The notes under the pieces: model-generated
What the model saw: the letters and a program-made list of their open reading frames with translations, nothing else
Database searches by the model: none
What the model was told of the DNA's origin: nothing
In this document: in pieces, positions 27,693 through 37,379 of the stretch
How positions within the stretch are numbered: position 1 is the stretch's first letter
How the letters are laid out: every line of letters begins with the position of its first letter
Position numbers and translations under genes: made by a program
Assembly: GCF_016591715.1 (NCBI RefSeq)
Contig: NZ_AP024109.1
Coordinates: forward strand, 5,950,001-6,014,000
DNA length: 64,000 bases
Origin: Mesorhizobium sp. J8
GTDB lineage: Bacteria > Pseudomonadota > Alphaproteobacteria > Rhizobiales > Rhizobiaceae
Direction of reading: 5' to 3'

Positions 27693-28933
27693 CAGCTCCG
27701 GTAATCGCCGTTGATGGCGACATATTCCTTGGTGAGGTCGCAGGTCCACACCGTCGCCTTGCCGCGACCGATGCCGATATCGGCACGGATGCGGATGTCG
27801 TCGCGCTTCATATAGGCCGAGGTCGCTTCCTCCGAATAGGCCGGATCGCGCTCGCCCTCATGCGCCAGGCGGTTGTCGCCGAACCAGATCGACAGCCGGT
27901 CGCGGTCGGCCGGCTCGCCGGCCTTGCCGACGGCCATGACGACGCGGCCCCAATTGGCGTCCTCGCCCGCGACCGCTGTCTTGACCAGCGGCGAGTTGGC
28001 GATCGAAAGCGCGATCCGCTTGGCCGAACGCGCCGATTTGGCGCCGGTGACGGTGACTTCGACCTGTTTGCGCGCGCCCTCGCCATCGCGCACCACCTGC
28101 AGCGCCAGCGACTTCAGCACCTTGCCGAGCGCCCGGCGGAACGCGCCGAGCCGCGCATCCTTGGGATCGGCGATCGCCGGCGCACCGCGCGCGGCCGCTT
28201 TGCCGGTCGCGAAGATGAGCAGCGTGTCGCTGGTCGAGGTATCGCTGTCGACGGTCACGGCATTGAAGGTCTTGGCAGTGCCGCGCGACAGCAGGTCCTG
28301 AAGCACGGGGGCGGCGATCGGCGCGTCGGTGGCGATGAAGGAAAGCATCGTCGCCATGTCGGGAGCGATCATGCCGGCGCCCTTGGCGATACCGTTGATG
28401 GTCACATCCACGTTGCCGAGCTTCACCGTCTGGGTTGCCACCTTCGGATAGGTGTCCGTGGTCATGATCGCCTTGGCCGCCTCGGTCCACAGATCCGGCT
28501 TGCCGTCCTTGACCAGGCCGGCGAGCAGATGGCTGAACTTGGTTGTGTCGAGCGGCTCGCCGATGACGCCGGTCGAGGCCAGGAACACCTCGCTTTCGGA
28601 GCAGCCGGCGGCCTTCGCCGCCGCCTCACCGGTGAGCGCGGTCGAAGCCTTGCCCTTCTTGCCGGTGAAGGCGTTGGCGTTACCGGAATTGACCACCAGC
28701 ACGCGCGCCTTGCCGGCAGGCAGGTTCTGGCGGCAGAAGTCGACCGGCGCCGACGGGCATTTCGATCTTGTGAACACGCCGGCGACCGCCGTGCCCGGAT
28801 CGAAGACCATGGCGAGCAGGTCGGTTCGGTTCTTGTATTTGATGCCGGCTTCGGCGGTCGCGATGCGCACACCCTCGATGACCGGCATCTTCGGATATTT
28901 CTTCGGTGCGAGCGGCGAAATCGTAGCGGACAT
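27692..28933 (-). CDS. argJ: Bifunctional glutamate N-acetyltransferase/amino-acid acetyltransferase ArgJ
   Basis: Recycles the acetyl group from N-acetylornithine to glutamate, and may also make N-acetylglutamate from acetyl-CoA, in arginine synthesis. With ATG 28933 ([20 protein letters not shown]) it has 413 residues, the usual size. The self-cleavage and catalytic site is [17 protein letters not shown]: the chain is cut before the Thr of ATML, which becomes the N-terminal nucleophile of the beta subunit. The oxyanion element STGVIG is present. It heads the argJ-GNAT-mutT operon and is divergent from a tetR gene. Confidence 0.97.
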   Translation of the reverse strand: MSATISPLAPKKYPKMPVIEGVRIATAEAGIKYKNRTDLLAMVFDPGTAVAGVFTRSKCPSAPVDFCRQNLPAGKARVLVVNSGNANAFTGKKGKASTALTGEAAAKAAGCSESEVFLASTGVIGEPLDTTKFSHLLAGLVKDGKPDLWTEAAKAIMTTDTYPKVATQTVKLGNVDVTINGIAKGAGMIAPDMATMLSFIATDAPIAAPVLQDLLSRGTAKTFNAVTVDSDTSTSDTLLIFATGKAAARGAPAIADPKDARLGAFRRALGKVLKSLALQVVRDGEGARKQVEVTVTGAKSARSAKRIALSIANSPLVKTAVAGEDANWGRVVMAVGKAGEPADRDRLSIWFGDNRLAHEGERDPAYSEEATSAYMKRDDIRIRADIGIGRGKATVWTCDLTKEYVAINGDYRS

Positions 28934-29122
28934 CGGAACCCCGGAGCGGCAAGAACACAAAAGGAAGGCCGGTTTGCCCGATAGCGCGCGCCGGCGCAAG
29001 GGGCGTTCTGGCCGCGCTCCTCCCGGCCTGGCCGACGGCTTCGCAATTGGAAACGCGTCGTTTCGTTTCATCGCCGAAGCCAATATGATCGGCGGCAGAT
29101 TCACCGGCTAAGGAAGACCTCG

Positions 29123-29716
29123 ATGGGCGAAGCCGCCGCTCGCGGACGCAAATCGATCGGCGCGAAACGCAACCCCGAGAGCGCCGATGCCATTGTCAAA
29201 GCCGCCGAAGCGGTGTTGCGCGAGGCGGGCTATGCCGGCTTCTCGATCGAGGCCGTCGCGCGGCGGGCGCGGGCGGGCAAGCCGACCATCTACCGCTGGT
29301 GGCCGAGCAAGGCGGCTCTGCTGATTGAGGTCTACCAGCGGCAGAAGCGCGTCGAGACGCCCGACACCGGAAAAATCGAGGACGACCTGGCCGGTTTCCT
29401 CCAGAACCTGTTCGCGCATTGGCGCAACACCCCGTCGGGCAACATCTTCCGCTCGTTGATCGCGGAGGCGCAGTCGGACGAGACAGCCGCGGCCGCGCTT
29501 GCCGAATATTCGAAAGGGCGCCGCAGCCATACCGGCCAGATGATCGAGCGCGCCAAGGCGCGGGGCGAGGTGGCGGCCGATATCGACGCCGGGATCGTCG
29601 CTGACCTGATCGCTTCCTTCGCCTGGCGGCATCTGCTGACCGGGCGGCTCCACGAGGACGAGGCGGCGATCCGCGCCGCCGTCCGCTGCATCACGCGCGG
29701 GATTGCGACCGCCTGA
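29123..29716 (+). CDS. TetR family transcriptional regulator
   Basis: Ligand-responsive dimeric repressor, 197 residues. The N-terminal helix-turn-helix spans about residues 18-65 (AIVKAAEAVLREAGYAGFSI, then VARRARAGKPTIYRWWPSKA), followed by an all-helical ligand-binding domain of the TetR_C type. The basic N-terminal extension RGRKSIGAKRN probably contacts the DNA minor groove. It is transcribed alone, divergent from argJ and convergent with the parvulin gene. Target genes are not evident; argJ is unlikely to be one. Confidence 0.93.
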   Translation: MGEAAARGRKSIGAKRNPESADAIVKAAEAVLREAGYAGFSIEAVARRARAGKPTIYRWWPSKAALLIEVYQRQKRVETPDTGKIEDDLAGFLQNLFAHWRNTPSGNIFRSLIAEAQSDETAAAALAEYSKGRRSHTGQMIERAKARGEVAADIDAGIVADLIASFAWRHLLTGRLHEDEAAIRAAVRCITRGIATA

Positions 29717-29735
29717 GCCCGAAAGGCCTTGAGCC

Positions 29736-29771
29736 CCGAAAAGCAAAGGGCGCCTCGGAGGCGCCCTTTGC
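29736..29771 (-). terminator. Intrinsic terminator after the parvulin gene
   Basis: GCAAAGGGCGCCTC and GAGGCGCCCTTTGC form a perfect 14-bp inverted repeat at 29743-29771. On the minus strand it is followed by TTTTCGG, so it ends the peptidyl-prolyl isomerase transcript and may also act on the convergent tetR gene. Confidence 0.8.
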
Positions 29772-29794
29772 AGGATTGTCCCGTCGGTAGCGGA

Positions 29795-30715
29795 TTACTT
29801 GCCGCCTTCCAGCGTGTCGACGTCCTTCTTGAGCTTCTCGTCCGGGATCTCGACCTTGGCGGCCGCACGCAGGTCCTTGACCATGGCGAAATACTTGTCG
29901 CGGATCACCGCCTGCTTGGCCTGATCCTTGACGTCGTCGAAGGCCGGGGGCTGCTTGGCGCGCTTGTCCTCGAGCTTGATGACATGCCAGCCGAACTGCG
30001 TCTGCACCGGCTCCTTGGTATATTTGCCGACGTCGAGCGCGAAGGCCGCCTTGTCGAATTCCGGCACCATCTGGCCCGGTCCGAACCAGCCGAGGTCGCC
30101 GCCATTGGTTTTGCCCGAGGGGTCGTTGGTGTGTTCGTTGGCGAGCTTCTGGAAATCGGCGCCGCCGTCGAGCTGCTTGATGATCGCCTCGGCCTCTTCC
30201 TTCGTCTTCACGAGGATGTGACGCGCATGCACTTCGTTGACCGGCGGCGTGTTGGCGATCTCCTGGTCGTAGCGGGCGCGCACTTCGGCGTCCGTCACCT
30301 TGTCGACCACTTCCTTCTCGACGACCTCGCCATGCAGGGCGCGCGCCTGCAGGAAAGCCATGCGGCGCTGGAAGTCGGCGTCCTTGTCGAGACCCGCATC
30401 GACTGCCTTCTTGGCCATGACGCGAATCTCGATCGCTGCCGAAAGGGCTGCCGCGCGGCGCTGATCGGACGGCAGTTGTGCGAACTGCTGCGACAGTTCG
30501 CCTTCGGCGAGCTGCAGATCGGCCTCGGTCAGCTTCTCGCCATTGATTGTGGCGACAACGGCATTGGGGTCGACCGGCTTCGCGGGAGCGGCGGCAGGCG
30601 CGGTGGCATCCGCGGGCTTGGTCTCCTGCGCCATCAGCGGCGACAGGCAAAGAGCCGAGAGCCCGAAGGCCAGACCGAAGCTGGCGAGCGAGGCGCGGCG
30701 GAACGAGAGGGACAT
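29795..30715 (-). CDS. Periplasmic peptidyl-prolyl cis-trans isomerase (parvulin/SurA-PrsA-like)
   Basis: Exported folding catalyst of 306 residues. A signal peptide (about 1-29, ending SPLMA) is followed by an Ala/Pro linker, a helical chaperone-like N-domain, the parvulin domain (about 145-240: NEVHARHILVKTKEEAEAII, then GGDLGWFGPGQMVPEFDKAA, and QTQFGWHVIKLED), and a charged C-terminal helix. The start ATG 30715 has GGAG ten bases upstream. It is divergent from secA across 264 bp, a pairing that makes sense because SecA exports the substrates this enzyme folds. The gene pair is familiar from related genomes. Confidence 0.92.
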   Translation of the reverse strand: MSLSFRRASLASFGLAFGLSALCLSPLMAQETKPADATAPAAAPAKPVDPNAVVATINGEKLTEADLQLAEGELSQQFAQLPSDQRRAAALSAAIEIRVMAKKAVDAGLDKDADFQRRMAFLQARALHGEVVEKEVVDKVTDAEVRARYDQEIANTPPVNEVHARHILVKTKEEAEAIIKQLDGGADFQKLANEHTNDPSGKTNGGDLGWFGPGQMVPEFDKAAFALDVGKYTKEPVQTQFGWHVIKLEDKRAKQPPAFDDVKDQAKQAVIRDKYFAMVKDLRAAAKVEIPDEKLKKDVDTLEGGK

Positions 30716-30979
30716 CGAGATAAACTCCAATGGGGATTGCCAGTAAGGATCGCGTGAGCGAAAGGGTTCCAGATCAGTCGGATTGTGGCGGAATTTGGCG
30801 CTGCCCATAGGGCTAACGCGGCGTTGACATCGATTGAGCCCCCTCTTATCTGTCCATCGACTTGGCGTCCAGAACCGTTTTCCGGGCGCTTTTTGCGTTT
30901 GTCCGCATTCACGCGGATTTGATGGGCCCGCCAGGCGCCTGTCGCAAACGGCTAAAATTGCTATCGAAAGGACCATTGG

Positions 30980-33712
30980 ATGGTCAGTCTCGGCGGTCTC
31001 GCCCGTAAGGTTTTCGGTTCTTCCAACGACCGCCGCGTCAAGTCGACCCGGCCCAGGGTCGAAGCCATCAACGCCATGGAAAACGAGATGCGGGCGCTTT
31101 CCGACGCCGAGCTCGCGGGGCGCACGCAAAAGTTCCGCCAGGATCTCGCCAACGGCGCTTCGCTTGACGATCTCTTGGTCCCGGCCTTCGCCACGGTGCG
31201 CGAGGCGGCACGCCGCGTGCTCGGCATGCGGCCTTTCGACGTCCAGCTGATCGGCGGTATGGTGCTGCACAATGGCGGCATCGCCGAGATGCGCACCGGC
31301 GAGGGTAAGACCCTGGTCGCCACCTTGCCGGTCTACCTCAACGCGCTCGCCGGCAAGGGCGTGCATGTCGTCACCGTCAACGACTACCTCGCCAAGCGCG
31401 ACGCCGAGTGGATGGGCCGCGTCTATAAATTCCTCGGCCTGACCGTCGGCATCATCGTCCACGGCCTTTCCGACGACGAGCGCCGCGAAGCCTATGCCTG
31501 CGACGTCACCTACGCCACCAACAACGAGCTCGGCTTCGACTATCTGCGCGACAACATGAAGTATGAGCGCTCGCAGATGGTGCAGCGCGGACACTCCTAC
31601 GCCATCGTCGACGAGGTCGATTCCATCCTGGTCGACGAGGCGCGCACGCCGCTGATCATTTCCGGTCCCCTCGAGGACCGTTCGGAAATGTACAACACCA
31701 TCGACACCTTCATGCTGAAGCTCGGCCCGGCCGACTATGAGGTCGACGAGAAGCAGAAGACGACGATCTTCACCGAGGACGGCACCGAGAAGCTGGAAAA
31801 CATGCTGCGCGACGCCGGCCTGCTGAAGGGCGAGTCGCTCTATGACGTCGAGAACGTCGCCATCGTCCACCACGTCAACAACGCGCTAAAGGCGCATCTT
31901 CTGTTCCAGAAGGACAGGGACTACATCGTGCGGAACGGCGAGATCGTCATCATCGACGAGTTCACCGGCCGCATGATGCCGGGCCGCCGCTATTCGGAAG
32001 GCCTTCACCAGGCGCTCGAGGCCAAGGAGCATGTGCAGATCCAGCCGGAGAACCAGACGCTGGCCTCCGTCACCTTCCAGAACTATTTCCGCCTCTACAA
32101 GAAGCTCGCCGGCATGACCGGCACGGCACTGACCGAGGCCGAGGAATTCGCCAACATCTACAATCTCGAAGTCACCGAGATCCCGACCAACCTTCCGGTC
32201 GCCCGCAAGGACGAGGACGACGAGGTCTACCGGACGGTCGACGAGAAATACAAGGCGATCGTCAAGGAGATCAAGGACGCCCGCGACCGCGGCCAGCCGA
32301 TCCTGGTCGGCACCACCTCGATCGAGAAATCCGAGCTGCTGGCCGAGCGCCTGCGCAAGGAGGGCATCAAGGACTTCGAGGTGCTGAACGCCCGTCACCA
32401 TGAACGGGAAGCGTCCATCGTCGCCCAGGCCGGCAAGCCGGGCGCCATCACCATCGCCACCAACATGGCCGGCCGCGGCACCGACATCAAGCTCGGCGGC
32501 AACGCCGAGATGCGCATCGCCGAGGAGCTTGGCGACATGCCGCCCGGACCCGAGCGCGAGGCTCGCGAAAAGGCCATCATCGACGACGTCGAGCGCCTGA
32601 AGGAAAAGGCGCTGGCCGCCGGCGGCCTCTACGTCCTGGCCACCGAACGCCACGAATCGCGCCGCATCGACAACCAGCTGCGTGGCCGTTCCGGCCGCCA
32701 GGGCGATCCCGGCCGCTCGAAATTCTTCCTGTCGCTGCAGGACGATCTGATGCGCATCTTCGGCTCCGAGCGCATGGACGGCATGCTGCAGAAGCTCGGC
32801 CTCAAGGAAGACGAAGCGATCATCCACCCCTGGATCAACAAGGCGCTGGAAAAAGCGCAGAAGAAAGTCGAGGCGCGCAACTTCGACATCCGCAAGAACC
32901 TCCTGAAATATGACGACGTTGCGAACGACCAGCGCAAGGTGGTGTTCGAGCAGCGCCTCGAGCTGATGGACGGCGAAGGCCTGTCCGAGACGATCGCCGA
33001 GATGCGCGAAGGCGTGATCGAGGAGATCGTCGCCAAGAACATCCCCGAAAACGCCTATGCCGAGCAGTGGAACGTCGCCGGCCTCAAGGAAGAGGTGGGT
33101 CAATACCTCAATCTCGACCTGCCGATCGAGGAATGGGTCAAGGAAGAGGGCATCGCCGAGGACGACATCCGCGAGCGCATCACGGCCGCGGCCGATGCGG
33201 CCGCCAAGGAGCGCGCCGACCGCTTCGGTCCCGACGTGATGAACTATGTCGAACGTTCGGTGGTGCTGCAGACGCTCGACCATCTGTGGCGCGAGCACAT
33301 CGTCAATCTCGATCATCTGCGCTCGGTCGTCGGCTTCCGCGGCTACGCCCAGCGCGATCCGCTGCAGGAGTACAAGAGCGAAGCCTTCGAGCTGTTCCAG
33401 GGCATGCTCGGCAACCTGCGCCAGGCGGTCACCGCGCAGCTGATGCGCGTCGAGCTGGTGCGCCAGGCGGCCGATGCGCCGCCGCCCGAAACGCCCGAGA
33501 TGTTCGGCAGCCATATCGACGGCTCCACCGGCGAGGACGATTTCCAAGGCGGCGAGACCGCGCTTCTGATGCGCCAGGACACCAACGCCGTGGTCGCGCC
33601 GGAAAACCGCGACCCGAAGAATCCCTCGACCTGGGGCAAGGTCGGCCGCAACGAGCTCTGCCCCTGCGGCTCCGGCAAGAAGTACAAGCACTGCCACGGC
33701 GCCTTCGCCTGA
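30980..33712 (+). CDS. secA: Preprotein translocase ATPase SecA
   Basis: Motor of the general secretion pathway, pushing unfolded preproteins through SecYEG. 910 residues. Domains in order: NBD1 with Walker A MRTGEGKT at 104-111, the preprotein cross-linking domain (about 225-370), NBD2 with [14 protein letters not shown], the helical scaffold and wing domains, and the C-terminal zinc motif [14 protein letters not shown] at about 894-907, which binds SecB and phospholipids. Walker B reads [20 protein letters not shown]. The start is ATG 30980 after AAAGGA. The gene is complete and typical. Confidence 0.98.
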   Translation: MVSLGGLARKVFGSSNDRRVKSTRPRVEAINAMENEMRALSDAELAGRTQKFRQDLANGASLDDLLVPAFATVREAARRVLGMRPFDVQLIGGMVLHNGGIAEMRTGEGKTLVATLPVYLNALAGKGVHVVTVNDYLAKRDAEWMGRVYKFLGLTVGIIVHGLSDDERREAYACDVTYATNNELGFDYLRDNMKYERSQMVQRGHSYAIVDEVDSILVDEARTPLIISGPLEDRSEMYNTIDTFMLKLGPADYEVDEKQKTTIFTEDGTEKLENMLRDAGLLKGESLYDVENVAIVHHVNNALKAHLLFQKDRDYIVRNGEIVIIDEFTGRMMPGRRYSEGLHQALEAKEHVQIQPENQTLASVTFQNYFRLYKKLAGMTGTALTEAEEFANIYNLEVTEIPTNLPVARKDEDDEVYRTVDEKYKAIVKEIKDARDRGQPILVGTTSIEKSELLAERLRKEGIKDFEVLNARHHEREASIVAQAGKPGAITIATNMAGRGTDIKLGGNAEMRIAEELGDMPPGPEREAREKAIIDDVERLKEKALAAGGLYVLATERHESRRIDNQLRGRSGRQGDPGRSKFFLSLQDDLMRIFGSERMDGMLQKLGLKEDEAIIHPWINKALEKAQKKVEARNFDIRKNLLKYDDVANDQRKVVFEQRLELMDGEGLSETIAEMREGVIEEIVAKNIPENAYAEQWNVAGLKEEVGQYLNLDLPIEEWVKEEGIAEDDIRERITAAADAAAKERADRFGPDVMNYVERSVVLQTLDHLWREHIVNLDHLRSVVGFRGYAQRDPLQEYKSEAFELFQGMLGNLRQAVTAQLMRVELVRQAADAPPPETPEMFGSHIDGSTGEDDFQGGETALLMRQDTNAVVAPENRDPKNPSTWGKVGRNELCPCGSGKKYKHCHGAFA

Positions 33713-33714
33713 CG

Positions 33715-33778
33715 CCCTCTTCCTTCTCCTCGTTGCGGGGAGAAGGTGGCCCGCAGGGCCGGATGAGGGGCAGCGCTG
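33715..33778. repeat. Rhizobial repeat TTCTCC...GGAGAAGGTGGCC...GGATGAGGGG, copy 1
   Basis: CCTTCTCCTCGTTGCGGGGA then GAAGGTGGCCCGCAGGGCC then GGATGAGGGG. Two nested hairpins (CTTCTCC/GGAGAAG and GGCC/GGCC) can form. A second copy lies at 37889-37953 and a degenerate inverted copy at 38063-38112. Here it fills the gap between secA and the convergent LuxR gene and may double as a terminator. Confidence 0.8.
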
Positions 33779-33812
33779 ACGGCGGCAATTCCAGCAGAAG
33801 GCCAACCGGCCC

Positions 33813-36401
33813 TCACACCAGCCCCGATGCGCGGGCGGCGGCCGCCGCCTCGCCGCGCGAGACGACTTCCAGCTTCTCCAGCACCGCCGAGACATGGTGA
33901 TCGACCGTCTTGGGCGAAATCGTCAGATGCGCGGCGATCTTCTTGTTGGAAAAACCCCGCCCGAGAAGTTCCAGCACTTCCATCTGGCGCTGCGTGAGAC
34001 CCGCCTGGTTGGCGCGCGTCGCCGGTCGCGGTCCTCTCGCGATGTGATTGACGCCGCTTTCGCGCATGAGGCCGCGTGCGTGCTGCGCGACAGCCCTCGC
34101 GCCGAGGTCCTCGAAAATGGCCAGCGCCTCGCGCTGCGCCGCTTCGTCGCCGAGCAGCAGGGCCATGGCCTGTTCGAAAGGCGCGCCCATCTGTGCCCAT
34201 AGCGCGGCGGCGGCGCGCCAGTCGCCGGTCAGCTGCAGGCGGTGCGGCTCCGCCATGCCGCCTGTGTCGCCGGGATCGGAGCCAGGCGACAACAGCTCCC
34301 GCCAGATCGCAAGCTCGCCGAACACGGCCGGCGTCGGCGCGAGGCTTTCCGCGATCGCGATCAGGCGCAGGGCTTCCTGCCTGTCGGCCTGGCCGAGCCA
34401 TGCCAGTTCGGCCAGCACCCCGGCGAAGGCCACCATGCGTTGCAGCTCCATGCCCTTGTCCAGGAACCGCCGCATCTCTTCGACGATCGGCTCGGCCGAC
34501 GGGTCGCCGCGGCGGATGCGCAACCTTGCCAGCGCCACCAGCGACGGATAGCGCACGAGCGGCGTCGTTGCGTCGTCGTCGACCACCTCATGCGCCAGTG
34601 TCGCGGCATCGTTCCAAAACCCGCGGCGAAGCAGAAGCTGCGCCTGCACGCCGCGCATGTAATCGCGCCACGTCGCGAGATCGTTCTCGACGCAATAGCC
34701 GATGCCGCGATCCAGGAACGACGCCGCCTCCTTGAAGTTGAGCCTGTTCATCTCGACGCAGGCGCAGTTCGTGAAGGCGCGCGCGGCATGTTCCTGGAAG
34801 TTGCCCGACAGCGCGATCCCGAGGCTGCGGGCGAGATCGCGCCGCCCTTTGGCGAAATCCAGCCATTGTCCGGCAGCGCCGACATTGTTCAGCGCATGAC
34901 AGAGGATATCCGGGCGGTTGAGCCGCTCCGCCAGCTCGACCGCCCTGCCGCCGAGCGAAAGCGTGTCTTCGAGCCGCTCGGCGAGCATCGCCAGTTGCGA
35001 GAGGTTCGAATAGGCCATCGCCAGCTCGGCGCTGTCCGGCGCGGTCTCCAGAAGCTCCACGGCCTGCTCGCCGAAACGGTCCGCCGACTCGCGATCGCCG
35101 AGCAGATAGGCGAAGCGCGACAGGCACCTGAGGCTGTCGCCTTCCTTGAGCCGGTCGCCCAGCGCCTGGCGCAGCAGACGCGCCCGGCCCTGCGCCTCCA
35201 TCGCCGCGTCGACGCGGCCGATCAGGTGGCACTCGAAGGCATGGCCTTCGTAAAGCTCCGCCCGCTTCTCCATCGGCAGGATATCCGCGTAGCGCAGGGC
35301 GACCTCGTAATAGCCCGCCGCATCGCGATGCGCGCCGACACGGGAAGCCTCGCGCGCGGCCACCGGCGCGAGCTCGCGCACCACATCCAGGTTTTGCGCT
35401 TCCACGGCATGATGCACCAGCCTTGCGGTGGCGACCTGCGGGTTTTCCCGCAAGGCTGCCAGGGCGCGCTCATTGTACTCGCGCCGTTTGCTGGGCGTCA
35501 GCGCCATCTCGATGGCCGTGCGGGCAATTTCGTGCCGGAAGGCATAGCCGTCGCCGAAATCCTCGAGCAGGCCGTGGGCGACGCATTCAGCAAGCTGGCC
35601 GGCGGCGGCGATCCCGCAAAGGCCGCTGAGCGCCCACGCATCGGCGCGGCGAGGGAACACCGAGACCGCGTCGAGCATCGAGCGGGCGCCCGGCGACAAT
35701 TTTTCGGCGCGCGCCAGCACGGCGTCCCGCACGCTTGCCGGCAAGGCGCCGCTTCCTTCGGCGGCGAGCAGCTCGGTGACGAAGAAGGCGTTGCCGGCGC
35801 TCGCCCGGTAGATCGCGCCGCCATCGCGTTCGGCGGCCGCGGCCAGCGACAGCACCGCGCTTTCGCTGAGCAGCGGCACGTCGATGCGCACGACATTGCC
35901 TGCCGGTATCTCGCCGAGCGCCCGGCGCACCCGCATCTGTCCTTCGCTGCGGTCGGTGCGGGCCGTGATCAGAAGCAGGATGCGGGTGTTCGCGATGCGC
36001 CGGCCGAGGAACCGCACGAAATCGAGCGTGGCGTCATCGGCCCAGTGCAGATCCTCGATGACGAGCAGGCATGGGCCCTTGGCCTCGAAGACGTCGAGCG
36101 CCTCGGAAAACAACGGCAGCCGTTGCAGTTGGTGGCCGTCGATCGCTCGCGGCAGTTCCCACTGCCCGTTGCGCGCCAGATCGTAGAGCGGTCCTAGCGG
36201 ATCCGGAATGGACAGGTCCTCACAGGCGCTGCGAAGCACGCTCAGGCCATCATCCAGCCGGCTCGCGAACGCCTCGACCAGCGCAGTCTTGCCGGCGCCG
36301 GCCTCGCCCGACACGACCACGACGCGGCCGCGGCCCACTGTTGCCTCCGCCAACAAGGCGTCCATCTGCTGCAGCTGCTGCTGCCGTTCCAGAAGCATCA
36401 T
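33813..36401 (-). CDS. LuxR family regulator with N-terminal AAA/STAND ATPase (LAL-like)
   Basis: Large transcriptional regulator of the MalT/LAL architecture. The N-terminal ATPase has Walker A SGEAGAGKTALVE and Walker B CLLVIEDLHWAD. A long alpha-solenoid of TPR-like repeats follows, and a C-terminal LuxR helix-turn-helix (LTQRQMEVLELLGRGFSNKK, then IAAHLTISPKTVDHHVSAVL). With ATG 36401 (MMLLERQQQL; GAGAGAG just upstream) it has 862 residues; in-frame ATGs at 36428 and 36485 are possible, but the last would place the coding start inside the symmetric motif array. Such proteins bind ATP and an effector and then activate transcription. The divergent DUF4242 gene is the likeliest target besides itself. 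Effector unknown. Confidence 0.92.
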   Translation of the reverse strand: MMLLERQQQLQQMDALLAEATVGRGRVVVVSGEAGAGKTALVEAFASRLDDGLSVLRSACEDLSIPDPLGPLYDLARNGQWELPRAIDGHQLQRLPLFSEALDVFEAKGPCLLVIEDLHWADDATLDFVRFLGRRIANTRILLLITARTDRSEGQMRVRRALGEIPAGNVVRIDVPLLSESAVLSLAAAAERDGGAIYRASAGNAFFVTELLAAEGSGALPASVRDAVLARAEKLSPGARSMLDAVSVFPRRADAWALSGLCGIAAAGQLAECVAHGLLEDFGDGYAFRHEIARTAIEMALTPSKRREYNERALAALRENPQVATARLVHHAVEAQNLDVVRELAPVAAREASRVGAHRDAAGYYEVALRYADILPMEKRAELYEGHAFECHLIGRVDAAMEAQGRARLLRQALGDRLKEGDSLRCLSRFAYLLGDRESADRFGEQAVELLETAPDSAELAMAYSNLSQLAMLAERLEDTLSLGGRAVELAERLNRPDILCHALNNVGAAGQWLDFAKGRRDLARSLGIALSGNFQEHAARAFTNCACVEMNRLNFKEAASFLDRGIGYCVENDLATWRDYMRGVQAQLLLRRGFWNDAATLAHEVVDDDATTPLVRYPSLVALARLRIRRGDPSAEPIVEEMRRFLDKGMELQRMVAFAGVLAELAWLGQADRQEALRLIAIAESLAPTPAVFGELAIWRELLSPGSDPGDTGGMAEPHRLQLTGDWRAAAALWAQMGAPFEQAMALLLGDEAAQREALAIFEDLGARAVAQHARGLMRESGVNHIARGPRPATRANQAGLTQRQMEVLELLGRGFSNKKIAAHLTISPKTVDHHVSAVLEKLEVVSRGEAAAAARASGLV

Positions 36402-36479
36402 CGCTCTCTCGCGAAATCGGAATTCCATCGTGGCGGGTCGCCACCGCGATAGCCTGGGAGACAGCCCTGAAATGTGACT

Positions 36480-36553
36480 TTCCACACACTAAGGTGCCAT
36501 CTTCCACATAAAACGTTCCAAAGATAGGGAATCGTCCCGGCCAGTATGGGGAA
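36480..36553. promoter_or_regulatory. Nested dyad of four TTCCNCA-type half-sites in 22-bp phase
   Basis: TTCCACA occurs at 36480 and 36502 on the plus strand; TAGGGAA at 36525 and TGGGGAA at 36547 are the same half-site inverted (TTCCCTA, TTCCCCA). Spacing within each pair is 22 bp, two helical turns, and both inverted pairs share one centre near 36516. The array lies upstream of the LuxR-type regulator and of DUF4242, so it is a candidate operator. The half-sites resemble the GGGGA core of MalT boxes, which may be coincidence. Confidence 0.5.
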
Positions 36554-36613
36554 TGGCTCCGATGCGTGGGATTTGCGGACATGGTGGTATCCGCCTCGCT
36601 CGAAACGAGCGCA

Positions 36614-36688
36614 GGACAATTCCACGGAAAACCGCGTAGCGGGTGGGCTCGGCGAGACTTCGCCGTGGCCTTTCGTCCGGAATTGCGT
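36614..36688. repeat. Rhizobial repeat ACGCAATTCCGG family, copy 4 (inverted, long form)
   Basis: In inverted orientation: GGACAATTCCACGGAAAACC at one end and CGTCCGGAATTGCGT at the other, with the GGCTCGGCGAGACTTCGCCG insert that matches copy 2. It lies just upstream of the DUF4242 gene. Confidence 0.75.
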
Positions 36689-36719
36689 GGAGACTTGCAA
36701 TCCAATCACGAAAGGAAAG

Positions 36720-36998
36720 ATGATCGTGCCACGTTATCTCGTTGAACGCACCTTCCCGGAAGGCCTGCACGTGCCGATGAACGATGCCGGCGCCACGGCG
36801 ATGGGCGGCGTCATCGCCCGCAATGCCGAGAAGGGCGTCACCTGGGTGCAGTCCTTCGTCTCGCCCGACAAGGGCAAGAGCTTCTGCATCTACGACGCGC
36901 CTTCGCCGGAGGCGATCCGCAGCACGGCGCAGAAGAATTCGCTTCCCGTCGACAAGATCACGGAGGTGCGGGTCCTCGACCCCTACTTTTATCGCTGA
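36720..36998 (+). CDS. DUF4242 (SCO4226-like) protein
   Basis: Small cytoplasmic protein of 92 residues with a ferredoxin-like fold. The DUF4242 family includes the nickel-binding SCO4226 of Streptomyces; no other function is established. Family features seen are PRYLVERTFPEGLHVP, GVTWVQSFVSPDKGKSFCIY, and APSPEAIRSTAQKNSLPVDK. The start is ATG 36720 after AAAGGAAAG. It is divergent from the large LuxR-type regulator and followed at 52 bp by a DUF1127-like gene, with which it may be co-transcribed. A metal-related or stress role is a guess. Confidence 0.88.
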   Translation: MIVPRYLVERTFPEGLHVPMNDAGATAMGGVIARNAEKGVTWVQSFVSPDKGKSFCIYDAPSPEAIRSTAQKNSLPVDKITEVRVLDPYFYR

Positions 36999-37050
36999 CT
37001 GGGCGGGCAGTGTCGGGCAGATCAGTCCCGTCGCTGGCGGACCTGATGCC

Positions 37051-37260
37051 GTGCCGGATAGCGAGAGTGTATCCGCCGCGGCGGACAAGGCCTCGCCCCG
37101 GCGCGGTTACATGCGACGGGCCCTGTCGGCGCTGCTTTCGCCGTTGCGAAACCGGCGCCGCCTTCTGCCGCCTCAGGACGATTACCTGAGACGCGACATC
37201 GGCCTCAGCGAGCGGGAAAACCCGCGCGAATACTGGGACTATTGGTGGCATCACCGCTGA
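37051..37260 (+). CDS. DUF1127-like small protein
   Basis: Short basic protein. The C-terminal motif QDDYLRRDIGLSEREN is the DUF1127 signature (LRDIGLSR type), preceded by basic RRALSALLSPLRNRRRLLPP; the very C-terminus is aromatic (YWDYWWHHR). DUF1127 proteins in Alphaproteobacteria have been tied to phosphate/carbon metabolism and small-RNA control. Two starts are possible: GTG 37051 (69 residues, weak ribosome site) or ATG 37111 (49 residues, usual DUF1127 size). It lies 52 bp after the DUF4242 gene on the same strand. Confidence 0.72.
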   Translation: MPDSESVSAAADKASPRRGYMRRALSALLSPLRNRRRLLPPQDDYLRRDIGLSERENPREYWDYWWHHR

Positions 37261-37379
37261 TCCTGCCCCGATCGGGATCCGCGACCATCCCTTTTACGAC
37301 AGGCGCCGCTGGCGTGCGGAGTTGGCTTTGACTGGCCAACTCCCGCCGCTTGCGCGCCGCAACTGAATTGGAGAGACAA

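Larger units (their letters stand above)
36402..36719. other. 318-bp divergent control region, LuxR regulator / DUF4242
   Basis: Holds the symmetric motif array (36480-36553) and a long-form intergenic repeat (36614-36688). The DUF4242 promoter must lie in or next to the repeat, which ends 32 bp before its start codon. No gene is evident in either strand. Confidence 0.6.

Noticed and set aside
31886..33895. A 669-codon minus-strand frame opposite secA
   Set aside because: Antisense shadow; SecA is intact and conserved across the whole span.
34242..36197. A 651-codon plus-strand frame opposite the LuxR-type regulator
   Set aside because: Antisense shadow, Arg/Gln/His-rich without domains; the regulator has clear Walker and helix-turn-helix motifs.
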